In this document: positions 7,579-16,584 of the stretch, in pieces
Layout: every line of letters begins with the position of its first letter
Position numbering within the stretch: the stretch's first letter is position 1
NCBI RefSeq assembly: GCF_008122265.1
Contig: NZ_CP043042.1
Span: 1,922,001-1,986,000 of the forward strand
DNA length: 64,000 nucleotides
From: Marinobacter fonticola
GTDB lineage: Bacteria > Pseudomonadota > Gammaproteobacteria > Pseudomonadales > Oleiphilaceae
Direction: 5' to 3'
The notes under the pieces: model-generated
Told to the model about the DNA's origin: nothing
The model's input: the letters and a program-made list of their open reading frames with translations, nothing else
The model's database searches: none
Translations under genes and position numbers: made by a program

Positions 7579-9693
7579 TCAGCCGCTTTCCGCGAGTTTC
7601 TCCGGCGGTTCCTGACGGCTGTCATGGCGCTGCTGTGTGCGGCCAAGCGGGAGCCGCACCGAGAAGCAGGAGCCGAGCCCCGGTTCGCTGGTGACGTCGA
7701 TATTGCCACCAAGTTGACGCACGTATTCACGCGCCTGGTACGCGCCAATCCCCATCCCGGCGAGACCCTTTGTGCTTTCGAACGGCTTGAAGAGCTTCAT
7801 TTTAATGAATTCTTCGGTCATGCCCGAACCCGTATCCTGAATGAAGAGCACCACATGATCCGGGCTTTTCTTGAGCGTCAATGTGACTTCGCCGCTGGGG
7901 GGAGTGGCATCCTGGGCATTTTGGATTAAGTGGCCCAATACACTGCGCAGTTGTTCGGGATCGCCTTTGACCCAGAGCGACTCACCCAGGCCTTTGTAGA
8001 TCGGATTGGGCTGGCTGCGTGTATGGTGATCCACCAGCTCGCCAATCATGGCTTCCAGCTCGATGGCCTGCACGGGCAGCTCTTCGGTGGCTGGTCTGCG
8101 AATGTGATCCACCAGGTTCGTGAGCTTGGTCACGGCGTGGTCTGTGGTGCGTATCATGTCGTCGATGAAGTCGGGATTGTTGCGGTGGCGTTCGGCGTTC
8201 CTAACCAGCAGCGAGAGCTGGGCAATCATTGTTTTGAGGTCGTGTACCAGAAAGGCCGACGCCTTGGATACCGCTTCAAACTGCATGGCGCGGGAGAGCC
8301 GGTTCTGGGCGTCGGCCTGGGCCAAAACGTTACAGGTCTGGCGCGCCACCACTCGAATCAGGTCGAAATTTTCCCAGTTCAGTTCCACCTTGGCATAGGG
8401 AGAGCCGATCAGGCAGATACCGTAAAGATCTTTGCCGAGGTAGAGCGGAATGATCAGCCAGCCGTCGGAGAATTTCAGGATTGGGTCCGGGATTTCCAGC
8501 AACTCGTAGCGCACCGGATCCTGGTGGTACTCGTTCAGGTCGATAATCCATTCCCGCTTGCCGAAGAAGCTGACCATATCCGCCGAACCATCGATCATCG
8601 TGTACTTCGGCGGTGGCAGATTGACCGCCGTTTGCAGGATGTAGTTATTGTCCTCGTCTTTGACCCAGAGCGCGCCGGCGTTGCTCTCAACAAGGTCGGC
8701 CATGACACGGACCACACGCTCTGGCAGAGGTGGGTCTTCGGACAGGTTGGCGAAGATTTGCGTCATCTTCAGCCACTCTTCCCGATAGTCGTATTTGTAG
8801 TCGAAAAAGTTTTGACTGATGAAGATCATCAGTCTTGCACGAAAGCGTCTGGAACTGAGTAGTGCAGCGAAAAGCGCGAGAAAGGCGGTCAGGAACAGCA
8901 CTTGCAGCGCTTCACCCCAAGCGCCACCCAACGCCCGCACATAGTAGCCGCCCAGCGCGACGAAAATGAGATAGCCGCCGGCAAAGATCAGGGCGCCCAC
9001 ATGGAAGACCGCGTTGCGCGAGAGCTGGAAATCCACTGGCTGTTTGCGGGTGTTGATGACGTTCACGGCAAACAATGGCGCGAAGAAGGCGTTGGCGGCG
9101 CCCCGGGCGGACCAGAAGGAGTCCGAAATCTGGCCAAACAGCAGGGCGTCGGCATACATGAAAAAATCGTATGCGAAAATACCGCCGATCCCGATGCACA
9201 AATATTTCATGCTTGATCGACCGAAGGAAATCGAGTTGCGCCAGATCTGCTCGATAAGACAGATACCCAGTAGCGATACGGCAATCTGGCCGATGATCTT
9301 GGTCTTACCGTCGAGGATGCTCCAGCCCTGAGCGTATTCCAGAGTGGCGCTCAGTAAGAGCACGATAATCAGTAGGCCGATGGCCGATCCCAGAACCCGT
9401 CTGAGGCGGGTTGCCAGGGCGCCGGCGCGACTGCTATCCCGGATCAGGGCAAAAAGAACCGCAACCCACGCGGCATCGCGGATGAGTTCCAGCAGATAGC
9501 GAATGAAAAAAGGAGGCTGGTTCCAAATCAATTGGGCTACGAGAGAGCAGGCCCATACCGCAGACACGGTCGCTGCCATCAATAGCGCACGATCGGTATT
9601 GCGCCGCAAATACTTTGAACTGACCAGAATAGCCAGCGCTGAAAAGGCCAGCGCCGCGGCGGAATGGCTGATCAGACTGAAATCTATGACCAT
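7579..9693 (-). CDS. prsK: XrtA/PEP-CTERM system sensor histidine kinase PrsK
   Basis: The 704-residue protein has an N-terminal membrane region of about eight hydrophobic helices (residues 1-290), then a GAF-like sensory domain (about 310-460) and a histidine-kinase core. The phospho-acceptor is His484 in F-L-V-H-D-L-K. Asn592 marks the N box, D-T-G-S-G-M at 620-625 the G1 box and G-M-G-I-G at 646-650 the G2 box. This layout is that of PrsK, the partner kinase of PrsR in exosortase A organisms. The ligand is unknown. It follows the SDR gene on the same strand after 206 bases. The short C-terminal tail after the ATPase domain is charged and unremarkable. Confidence 0.9.
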   Translation of the reverse strand: MVIDFSLISHSAAALAFSALAILVSSKYLRRNTDRALLMAATVSAVWACSLVAQLIWNQPPFFIRYLLELIRDAAWVAVLFALIRDSSRAGALATRLRRVLGSAIGLLIIVLLLSATLEYAQGWSILDGKTKIIGQIAVSLLGICLIEQIWRNSISFGRSSMKYLCIGIGGIFAYDFFMYADALLFGQISDSFWSARGAANAFFAPLFAVNVINTRKQPVDFQLSRNAVFHVGALIFAGGYLIFVALGGYYVRALGGAWGEALQVLFLTAFLALFAALLSSRRFRARLMIFISQNFFDYKYDYREEWLKMTQIFANLSEDPPLPERVVRVMADLVESNAGALWVKDEDNNYILQTAVNLPPPKYTMIDGSADMVSFFGKREWIIDLNEYHQDPVRYELLEIPDPILKFSDGWLIIPLYLGKDLYGICLIGSPYAKVELNWENFDLIRVVARQTCNVLAQADAQNRLSRAMQFEAVSKASAFLVHDLKTMIAQLSLLVRNAERHRNNPDFIDDMIRTTDHAVTKLTNLVDHIRRPATEELPVQAIELEAMIGELVDHHTRSQPNPIYKGLGESLWVKGDPEQLRSVLGHLIQNAQDATPPSGEVTLTLKKSPDHVVLFIQDTGSGMTEEFIKMKLFKPFESTKGLAGMGIGAYQAREYVRQLGGNIDVTSEPGLGSCFSVRLPLGRTQQRHDSRQEPPEKLAESG

Positions 9694-9899
9694 GGATTAG
9701 GTGTCCTGTGAGTCGGGCGCTCAGAGGGTTCGGCTAACGAAATTCAGCCTTGAGTTATTACAACCCCCTACAACATGTGGGGCGCCCAATCCGGCATCAG
9801 TATAGAGGGTTTGCTGGGTCGGAGGCCACCGCCATAATCTTCAGTGTTGCAGCCACTTGGTCGCGGGTGCTTTTAATGGGGACATAGAGAGCAAGCGCT

Positions 9900-10847
9900 C
9901 TAGACCGGCTGTTTGTTTTCGCGGTAGTAGCGAAAAACTTCTTTAAGCGGACGTTTCGGCTTGAACTCGAAGGTGTCCTGAAAGGCGCGCCCGTCGATGA
10001 CGACAGGGTACTTGAAAAAGTGCATCAGGTACGGCGGGAAGCTTTTCAGGTTGAGTAACCGGGCGATGGCCCGCGGCAGCATCGGGGGAATCGACGGAAT
10101 GGGAATCCGCGAACAGCCACAAAGCAGCAAAGCATGCTGGTAGGCGACCCAGTCTTCAGGGGCGACATTGAAGACGCCGCGCTGGTTTTTCTTGTAGGCC
10201 AGAACGATGGCGTCTGCCATATCGTCGATATGGATAAACTGCATGATGGGCGAGAACCCGGCCAACACCGGTGCCCGGCGGCTGGCAAGTAGGGTGCTGA
10301 TGGAGTTGCGTACGCCCGGACCGACGATATTACAGGGGCGCAGCAAGGTAATATTCAGATCGGGATAGCGCCAGAGGTAGATGTTGGCCAGGTTCTCCAG
10401 CTCTACCGAATCGATCAGGTCCATGCTCAGGCCCGCACCCTTTAACGGTGCTTCCTCATCGATGAGTGCCGGGTTATAAGCATTAGCGCCGTAGACATGG
10501 TAGGTCGAGAGGATCACAACGCGCTTAATACCGTATTTGTGGCTCAGGTCCAGCATCTTCTGAGTGCCGAGCACATTGGCGTTATAGCGGCGCATTCGGT
10601 TTTCCTGGCTGGACATGATCCGGCCCAGGTGAATGACGCCATCAAAGTCATAACGACGAAAAAGATCCTCGAAGACGCGCTTGTTGAAGTCGATGCAGTA
10701 ACTGGGAATGTCGTCGCCCAGATAGACTTGCTCGCGGAAATCGGCGGCGACCAGAAAATAGTCGTTGCGCAATCGGTTGATCACTTGCTGGGCCAGGGCC
10801 CCCGCTGCACCTGTAATAAGGATGTGGGGTTTACGCTCGTTAGCCAT
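9900..10847 (-). CDS. Extended SDR / NAD-dependent epimerase-dehydratase-like protein
   Basis: The 315-residue protein starts with a Rossmann dinucleotide site, T-G-A-A-G-A-L-A at 12-19, and continues through the extended-SDR pattern including V-I-H-L-G and V-V-I-L-S-T-Y-H-V-Y-G. The usual catalytic Y-x-x-x-K is not evident. The equivalent place reads D-L-I-D-S-V-E-L-E, so the enzyme may use other residues or serve a binding role. Its ATG overlaps the acyltransferase stop codon by one base (TAATG), indicating translational coupling. A joint role in modifying a lipid or sugar-lipid is inference. A nucleotide-sugar epimerase for the adjacent polysaccharide locus is an alternative. Confidence 0.75.
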   Translation of the reverse strand: MANERKPHILITGAAGALAQQVINRLRNDYFLVAADFREQVYLGDDIPSYCIDFNKRVFEDLFRRYDFDGVIHLGRIMSSQENRMRRYNANVLGTQKMLDLSHKYGIKRVVILSTYHVYGANAYNPALIDEEAPLKGAGLSMDLIDSVELENLANIYLWRYPDLNITLLRPCNIVGPGVRNSISTLLASRRAPVLAGFSPIMQFIHIDDMADAIVLAYKKNQRGVFNVAPEDWVAYQHALLLCGCSRIPIPSIPPMLPRAIARLLNLKSFPPYLMHFFKYPVVIDGRAFQDTFEFKPKRPLKEVFRYYRENKQPV

Positions 10848-11662
10848 TAGAACAACCGCTTCCTTTCGCTGAGTCCCTGGTCGATCAGCTTGCTGATTTC
10901 CGCTTTCACAAGATCGACACGCAGGGTCACTTTATCTTCGGGAATATTCGCATTATCGAAGATCATGGGGTCTCCGAATTTCAGGTGCACTTTTGCCGGG
11001 AGTACGAAGGGAAGGGCAACGGGCACGTAGGGCAAGCCGAGCGCCTGGGCGAGCGGGCGGATGTTCGCGATGGCCGGAATGGTTTCTTCGCAGCCGACGA
11101 CGCCCACCGGTACGATGGTGGCGCCGTGTTCCATGGCCAAATGCATGAAACCGTTGCCGAAACGTTTGAGCTGGTAGCGGTCGCGATAGAGTTTTCCGGA
11201 ACCTCGAATGCCTTCCGGAAAAACAATGACGGCTTCGTCGTTAGCCAGCATCTTGGCGCAATTGACTGGATCTCCCAGCACGGCTCCGACCTGGTTCAGG
11301 ATATTGCCCACGTAAGGCACTGTCGGGAAGAAGCGCTCGATCATGGCCCTGGGCATACGCGGCTTGTCCTCTCGTGAAGCGAGCGCGAAGCCTATTAACA
11401 ATCCATCCAACGGCAATTGGCCGCTATGATTAGCGACCAGCAGTACCGGGCCTTCCGCGGGAACCTTCTCGACACCATCGGCCTCGACCCGAAAATATTT
11501 TTGATAAATATAGCGGGCGGCGGAAAAGCCGATCTTGATTGAATCGGCGTTGTAGCCCCAGGGATCGTAACCGAGCGAACCGATCGACTTTCTTATGCGG
11601 TTAACCTGATCCTGCTGGGCCTGGGGGACCAGTTTGTCCTTGAGATACGATCGTAAGGTCAT
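10847..11662 (-). CDS. PlsC-like lysophospholipid/1-acyl-glycerol-phosphate acyltransferase family protein
   Basis: The 271-residue protein has the PlsC-superfamily blocks. An N-H motif is at 78-79, followed by S-G-Q-L-P-L-D with Asp86, and F-P-E-G-I-R-G-S-G-K is at 148-157. The spacing between His and Asp is six residues rather than the classical four. That is a recognisable variant in this subfamily but worth noting. The enzyme should transfer acyl groups from acyl-CoA or acyl-ACP to a membrane-lipid acceptor on the cytoplasmic face. It starts 20 bases after the mutarotase stop and is coupled to the SDR gene downstream. The acceptor cannot be predicted. Confidence 0.82.
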   Translation of the reverse strand: MTLRSYLKDKLVPQAQQDQVNRIRKSIGSLGYDPWGYNADSIKIGFSAARYIYQKYFRVEADGVEKVPAEGPVLLVANHSGQLPLDGLLIGFALASREDKPRMPRAMIERFFPTVPYVGNILNQVGAVLGDPVNCAKMLANDEAVIVFPEGIRGSGKLYRDRYQLKRFGNGFMHLAMEHGATIVPVGVVGCEETIPAIANIRPLAQALGLPYVPVALPFVLPAKVHLKFGDPMIFDNANIPEDKVTLRVDLVKAEISKLIDQGLSERKRLF

Positions 11663-11682
11663 GTGCTGCTTCCGTACCTAAT

Positions 11683-12576
11683 TCATCCTTTTGATAATAG
11701 CAGGCTAGTCGTATGCGACTGTCCTTCCATTAAACGGATGCAGTGCGGCGTTGCATTGGCGGTTTCGACGCACAGCATTGACTTCCAGGCCGTGTCGGGG
11801 AAGTCCGACAGCCGCGCCGCCTTCTCCGGGCCGGGGTTCCAGACCACTGTCGAGTCGCTGCCCTGGGTTTCCAGCCGGGTTGTTCCCTGTGGCGAATCAA
11901 TATGAATAGGGCCGCCTGCGTGGTAGATCCGATCCGTTTCGCCATCGAACCGGATCGCCCCCGACTGGTCGAATGTCTGCCATTGGCGCAGCGTATCCGT
12001 ATAGCGCGTAGCGTCAAAACCGCGCACGGTAGTTTCAGCGACGTCCTTGGTTGGAAAATAAGTATGGAGCGCTTCGGTGAACGCCACAGGCTGTTGGCTA
12101 AGGCTTCGTGTGGTTAGGCTAATGCGGCAGCTATCGGCGGTAAAGCGAAAAGTGATGTCCGCCCGCACGGGCCAGTCACCGAAGGCGTGATCGAGCGTGT
12201 TTGGCTCCAGGGACAAGGTGACCTCAACGTGCTGGGAAGATGACTCGGTCCTTTCCAGGGTCCATGGCAAGGTGCGGGCGAAGCCGTGAGCCGTTTGCCG
12301 CGCGATTCGCTCCGCGACTGCCGGTGGGTTTCTGGCCGGGTCGCCAAACCAGGGCCAGCAAACGGGGATTCCGCCTCGGATGGCCACGCCGGCTTCATAC
12401 CGGGCTGTAGGGCTTAACCACAGCCAGTTATCGCTCTCTGCCGGGGCAAAGTGGGTCAAATGCGCGCCCTGCAGATAGATGCGAGCAAAGAATTGGGGGT
12501 GTTGGATTTCTACGGCCTCCTGGCCGTTGGCGACGGTCAGTGAGGTGAAAAGCGCGCAGGACGTGTGCGAAGTCAT
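11683..12576 (-). CDS. D-hexose-6-phosphate mutarotase (YeaD family)
   Basis: The 297-residue protein is an aldose-epimerase-fold enzyme expected to interconvert alpha and beta anomers of glucose-6-phosphate or related hexose phosphates. Typical blocks are R-G-G-I-P-V-C-W-P-W-F-G (67-78), His97 in T-A-H-G-F-A-R, His171 in E-A-L-H-T-Y-F and Glu271 in C-V-E-T-A-N, matching catalytic positions of the family. Length agrees with E. coli YeaD. It leads a leftward row with the acyltransferase and SDR genes and is divergent from fadE, with 246 bases between starts. Cytoplasmic, no signal peptide. Confidence 0.88.
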   Translation of the reverse strand: MTSHTSCALFTSLTVANGQEAVEIQHPQFFARIYLQGAHLTHFAPAESDNWLWLSPTARYEAGVAIRGGIPVCWPWFGDPARNPPAVAERIARQTAHGFARTLPWTLERTESSSQHVEVTLSLEPNTLDHAFGDWPVRADITFRFTADSCRISLTTRSLSQQPVAFTEALHTYFPTKDVAETTVRGFDATRYTDTLRQWQTFDQSGAIRFDGETDRIYHAGGPIHIDSPQGTTRLETQGSDSTVVWNPGPEKAARLSDFPDTAWKSMLCVETANATPHCIRLMEGQSHTTSLLLSKG

Positions 12577-12822
12577 CCAGATCGGTCCTCGGTTCGCATA
12601 TCTTGGGGAACCGCAAATTTCTTGAGGTTTCCTAACAGCTTATTTTGGTTTGTGTCTTCTTCGAATTTGTGATCATAGTGTGGCTGTCAGGTTCCTGGCC
12701 AGTCCGGCGTTATGTTTTTTCAGGGATCTGTGTCGTGTCTGGTGGCGTGCGCGAGCTTGCCAGAATCGGGGTTACCCATTCCGCGGACCCCCTCAACCAT
12801 GTCGGTAAAAGGAGAAGCCTGC

Positions 12823-15312
12823 ATGAGTGTTCTTTTTCTTCTGATCAGTGCACTGATACTGCTTTATTTTGGAGTCGGGGGTTCGATTGCCGCCGGAATC
12901 ATGGCCGCAGCAACGGTTTTCGGGATGTACCAGGACGGCTGGCATTTCGCCAGCATTTTACTCGGCGGGCTTTTGCTGCTGTTTGCCGTCACGCTTGTAA
13001 CGCCTAGCAAGCTCCGCAAGGAGGCGCTCAGTCGCCCGCTGTTGAATTGGGTAAGGGGTTTGCTGCCCAAGTTGTCCAGTACGGAAGAAGAGGCGCTCAA
13101 GTCGGGCAGCGTCGATTGGGACGGCGAACTCTTTTCCGGCCGGCCCGACTGGTCCAAATTGCTGGAAGCGGAACCTGCGCGCCTGACTGCCGAGGAGACC
13201 GCCTATCTCGAGGGTCCGGTCGAAAAGCTTTGCTCGATGCTCGATGACTGGCGTATCACTCACGAGCTTTACGATCTGCCGGAGGAGGCCTGGGCGTACG
13301 TCAAGCAGGAAGGCTTCTTCGGTTTGGTGATCCCGAAGGAATACGGAGGTAAGGGCTTCAGCGCCACAGCGCACTCAGAAATCGTAATGAAAGTGTCCAC
13401 GCGCAGCGTATCGGCCGCGGTTACGGTCATGGTGCCCAATTCTCTGGGCCCGGGCGAGCTGCTGGCGCATTACGGGACCGACGAGCAGAAAGATTATTAT
13501 CTGCCACGCCTGGCCAAGGGCGAAGAGGTGCCGTGTTTTGCGCTGACATCGCCTGTCGCAGGCTCCGATGCCGGTGCGATACCGGATAAGGGCATCGTCT
13601 GCCGCGGCCAGTGGAACGGTGAGGAGGTGTTGGGCCTTAGAGTCACCTGGAACAAACGCTATATCACCCTGGCGCCGGTAGCCACGATCATCGGCCTGGC
13701 CATTAAGGCCTATGACCCGGAAGGACTGTTGGGCGGCGAGGAAAGTCTGGGCGTCACCTGCGTCCTTGTGCCTCACGACCTGGAAGGCGTCAATCACGGG
13801 GCTCGCCACTTGCCCATGAATACTGTGTTCATGAATGGGCCCACCTGGGGGCAGGACGTCTTTATTCCCATGAGCCAAGTCATTGGCGGTCAGGAGATGA
13901 TCGGCAAGGGTTGGACCATGTTGCTGGAATGCCTGTCCATCGGCCGCTCGATCTCGTTGCCGGCGCTGGGTACCGGTGCCGGGAAGCTCGCCTGTCTGAC
14001 CACCGGGGCCTATGCCAGTGTGCGTGAGCAGTTCGGGCGCTCGATCGGCAATTTCGAAGGCGTCCAGGAAGCGCTTGAACCGATTGCCGGCTACACCTAC
14101 ATGATGGATGCCGCACGGATGCTGACGGCTGGCATGCTCGATCGCGGGGTGCGCCCGTCCGTGCCGTCCGCTGTCCTGAAATATCGCAATACCGATTTGA
14201 TGCGTGAGGTGATTAACCACGCTATGGACGTCGTTGCCGGCCGCGGTGTGATCACCGGTCCGCGGAACTTCCTGGCTCGGGCCTACGAGGCTGTTCCTAT
14301 CGGCATCACGGTTGAAGGTGCCAACATCCTCACGCGCAGCCTGATGGTCTTCGGGCAAGGCGCGATTCGGTGTCACCCGTTTATCGTCGACGAAATCGAA
14401 GCTGCGGGCATGGAGGATCAGAATAGGGGCGTGAAGGCATTCGACAACGTCTTCTTCAAGCATATGGCGCACACCACGCGCAACGGCATGCGTTCGCTGG
14501 TCCTTGGCATCAGTAATGGCTGGCTCGAGCCGGTACCGGGCCGCGGCAACATTCAGCGTTATTACCGCCAATTGTCCCGGTTTGCCTCGGCTTATGCCGT
14601 GGTGACGGACATCTGCCTGCTGACCGTCGGTGGTGGGCTTAAGGCCAAGCAACGCCTTTCCGGCCGAATGGCCGATTGCCTGGTCGCGCTTTACTACAGC
14701 TCAGCGATTATCAAGCAGTGGCACGAAGACGGTTATCCGGAGGAGCACCGTCATGTGGTGGAATGGGGGCTGCGCCGGTGCACGTACGACTTCCAGCAAA
14801 GCATGAAGCAGGCGATTGAGAATTTCCCGGTCGCCCCCTTGCGAGCGTTGCTTAAAGTGCTGGTGTTCCCGATCGGAGCGCACTTGTCTGCGCCCAACGA
14901 TCGCCTGGGTGGCCAAGTGGCGAAATCCATCGTCCAGGACACGCCGTTGCGCGAGCGCATCGTTCGGGGTGTCTATGTCACAGAGAACCCGGACGATCCG
15001 GTCGGACGAGTGCTAAATGCGTACCGCCTGGCAAACGAAACTCGCGAGATGCGGGACCGCCTGCACGAGGCTATCCGCAAGACCGATCCGACGGAGTTGG
15101 AAGGGACCGATATGCTTATGGCTCACCAGCGCGAGGAATTGGTGGATTGGGCGGTTTCCAAAGACGTTATCCGGGACGACGAGCGGGACACCCTGATTAA
15201 GGCGATGGAGGCCCTTTACGAAGTGATCCGGGTGGATGCCTTCGATAAAGCCGCCATCCAGTCGTTGTCCGAGTGTGCGGACGGTAAGTTGCGAGAAGTC
15301 GAACGGCCTTAA
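12823..15312 (+). CDS. fadE: Acyl-CoA dehydrogenase FadE
   Basis: The product of 829 residues carries out the first oxidative step of fatty-acid beta-oxidation, making trans-2-enoyl-CoA with FAD. I set the start at the ATG at 12823 because AAAAGGAG ends eight bases upstream and the protein then begins with two hydrophobic segments. An in-frame upstream extension to 12712 lacks a ribosome site. After the membrane part comes the acyl-CoA dehydrogenase core, with F-A-L-T-S-P-x-A-G-S-D-A and a glycine-rich R-E-Q-F-G-R-S-I-G segment. Length matches E. coli FadE (814). With fadD at 38897 it marks fatty-acid catabolism, but the two are not in an operon. Confidence 0.93.
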   Translation: MSVLFLLISALILLYFGVGGSIAAGIMAAATVFGMYQDGWHFASILLGGLLLLFAVTLVTPSKLRKEALSRPLLNWVRGLLPKLSSTEEEALKSGSVDWDGELFSGRPDWSKLLEAEPARLTAEETAYLEGPVEKLCSMLDDWRITHELYDLPEEAWAYVKQEGFFGLVIPKEYGGKGFSATAHSEIVMKVSTRSVSAAVTVMVPNSLGPGELLAHYGTDEQKDYYLPRLAKGEEVPCFALTSPVAGSDAGAIPDKGIVCRGQWNGEEVLGLRVTWNKRYITLAPVATIIGLAIKAYDPEGLLGGEESLGVTCVLVPHDLEGVNHGARHLPMNTVFMNGPTWGQDVFIPMSQVIGGQEMIGKGWTMLLECLSIGRSISLPALGTGAGKLACLTTGAYASVREQFGRSIGNFEGVQEALEPIAGYTYMMDAARMLTAGMLDRGVRPSVPSAVLKYRNTDLMREVINHAMDVVAGRGVITGPRNFLARAYEAVPIGITVEGANILTRSLMVFGQGAIRCHPFIVDEIEAAGMEDQNRGVKAFDNVFFKHMAHTTRNGMRSLVLGISNGWLEPVPGRGNIQRYYRQLSRFASAYAVVTDICLLTVGGGLKAKQRLSGRMADCLVALYYSSAIIKQWHEDGYPEEHRHVVEWGLRRCTYDFQQSMKQAIENFPVAPLRALLKVLVFPIGAHLSAPNDRLGGQVAKSIVQDTPLRERIVRGVYVTENPDDPVGRVLNAYRLANETREMRDRLHEAIRKTDPTELEGTDMLMAHQREELVDWAVSKDVIRDDERDTLIKAMEALYEVIRVDAFDKAAIQSLSECADGKLREVERP

Positions 15313-15357
15313 TGGCGTTCGCGCGCATACTGCCGGCAATTAGTGGTACCGCCTCCG

Positions 15358-15381
15358 GAGGTAGGGATCATTCCTTACCTC
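15358..15381 (+). terminator. Possible hairpin terminator after fadE
   Basis: GAGGTAGGGA (15358-15367) can pair with TCCTTACCTC (15372-15381) around a TCAT loop, with one G-U pair. No strong U tract follows, so factor-independent termination is uncertain. Confidence 0.35.
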
Positions 15382-15454
15382 TGGTCTGGTTAAAAAAGCA
15401 GCGGGCAGGGTGGTTTCGTCGTAAACTCGCGCCATTCATGAACGAGGAACCTCC

Positions 15455-16171
15455 GTGCCCGCCATCCCTATCGAAACCCCTATCGTCCTCCCCTTCGACG
15501 ACAGCGCTGCCCGCTCGTTGCCAGTCATCGATCAGGCAACCGTGCTGGATCAGTGGCTCGACACGGTCAGTGATGAGTTGGCGGAATTTGGCTGGACCCA
15601 GCATTCGATCGAGCCGCTTGTCTCTCCCGGCTTGCTGGAAAATCTTCATCAGGAAGTGACAACCCTTCATCGCACCGAGGCTATGAAAAGCGCGGGTGTC
15701 GGCCGGGGGGCGGATCATGTTCAGGATCGCTCCGTGCGCCGTGATCATATTGCCTGGCTGCATGGCGAAACTCTGGCACAGCAGAGCCTGTTCGTCCTGT
15801 TCGAGCGGATCCAGGTTGGCCTGAATCAGCGACTCTTCCTGGGTCTGAAACGCTTTGAGGCGCATTACGCCACGTATGAGCCCGGTGACTTTTACCGTTG
15901 CCACTTGGATAGTTTTCGTGGGCGCTCATCCCGTATCGTCAGTCTGGTGCTGTACCTAAACGAGGGGTGGCGTTTGACTGACGGCGGTTTGCTGCAGGTA
16001 TTTAACCGCGACAACCCAAACGAGGTGTGCGGCAGCGTACTGCCGGAAGCAGGCCGCGTCGTGCTGTTTGTCAGCGAAGAAGTGCCGCATGAAGTATTGC
16101 CCGCTCAACGTACCCGCCACAGTATTGCGTGCTGGTTCCGGCGTGATCCGATTCAAGGTATCGCGGTCTGA
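15455..16171 (+). CDS. 2-oxoglutarate/Fe(II)-dependent oxygenase
   Basis: The 238-residue protein starts at GTG 15455 behind a GAGGA site. It has the double-stranded beta-helix facial triad: His150-x-Asp152 in C-H-L-D-S-F and His212 in V-P-H-E-V. Arg219 or Arg221 can bind 2-oxoglutarate. The V-L-Y-L-N, G-G-L-L and W-F-R blocks are those of SM-20/prolyl-hydroxylase-like 2OG oxygenases. The substrate is not predictable; members hydroxylate proteins or small molecules. It stands between fadE and the SRP RNA gene and seems to be a single-gene unit. Its 3-prime end, including the stop codon, is part of a 20-bp tandem duplication. Confidence 0.83.
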   Translation: MPAIPIETPIVLPFDDSAARSLPVIDQATVLDQWLDTVSDELAEFGWTQHSIEPLVSPGLLENLHQEVTTLHRTEAMKSAGVGRGADHVQDRSVRRDHIAWLHGETLAQQSLFVLFERIQVGLNQRLFLGLKRFEAHYATYEPGDFYRCHLDSFRGRSSRIVSLVLYLNEGWRLTDGGLLQVFNRDNPNEVCGSVLPEAGRVVLFVSEEVPHEVLPAQRTRHSIACWFRRDPIQGIAV

Positions 16172-16189
16172 TCCAAGGTATTGCGATCT
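16150..16189. repeat. Imperfect 20-bp tandem duplication across the oxygenase stop codon
   Basis: The units 16150-16169 and 16170-16189 differ at three positions. The first covers the last sense codons of the oxygenase gene, and the junction forms the TGA stop. It looks like a duplicated gene end. Confidence 0.85.
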
Positions 16190-16278
16190 AATTGCGTGTG
16201 CGGTCCAAAAAACCATTGATGCGCCCGGGGCAGCCTGCTACGATGCGCGCCGCATCCGGGGCAATCCCGGAACGATAT

Positions 16279-16391
16279 GGTGGCTCCGCCGGTGCCTCCG
16301 CAATGATAAACCGTGAACCCGGTCAGGCCCGGAAGGGAGCAGCCGCAGCGGTGGATTCGTGTGCCGGAGTGTCGCTGGTGGAGTCACCCCC
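16279..16391 (+). ncRNA. ffs: 4.5S signal recognition particle RNA (small bacterial type)
   Basis: The conserved apical domain is clear: GGTCAGGCCCGGAAGGGAGC at 16321-16340, with the GGAA tetraloop and the asymmetric internal-loop AGCAGC that binds Ffh M-domain, followed by CGTGTGCCGG. The outer stem closes between GGTGGCTCC from 16279 and GGAGTCACC ending near 16388. Length of about 113 nucleotides equals the E. coli 4.5S RNA. It works with Ffh to target membrane proteins to the translocon. The gene lies just upstream of dnaX, a placement seen in other gammaproteobacteria. End positions are estimated from the stem and may be off by a few bases. Confidence 0.95.
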
Positions 16392-16584
16392 AGTTTCCCG
16401 CCGCTTTTAAGTCCTGGCACGCCGATATCGCGCTCTCGAAATCGTTTCAATAAGCTCGATTATTCAACCTGTTGGCGCATTCTTTAGCTGACGGCACAGC
16501 CTTGCTCGACCCTCGCGTTTCCTTCTTATCGCCGCCTGTCCGTGCTATCGTAAACGCCAGTTTAAACGGCACGTGACGTATTCG

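Noticed and set aside
7930..8862. 310-codon open frame opposite prsK
   Set aside because: prsK is complete and diagnostic on the other strand; the frame reflects codon bias.
13375..14652. 425-codon open frame antisense to fadE
   Set aside because: It lies wholly opposite a well-supported fadE, has a composition rich in His, Arg and Gln typical of antisense reading of GC-rich genes, and has no domain.
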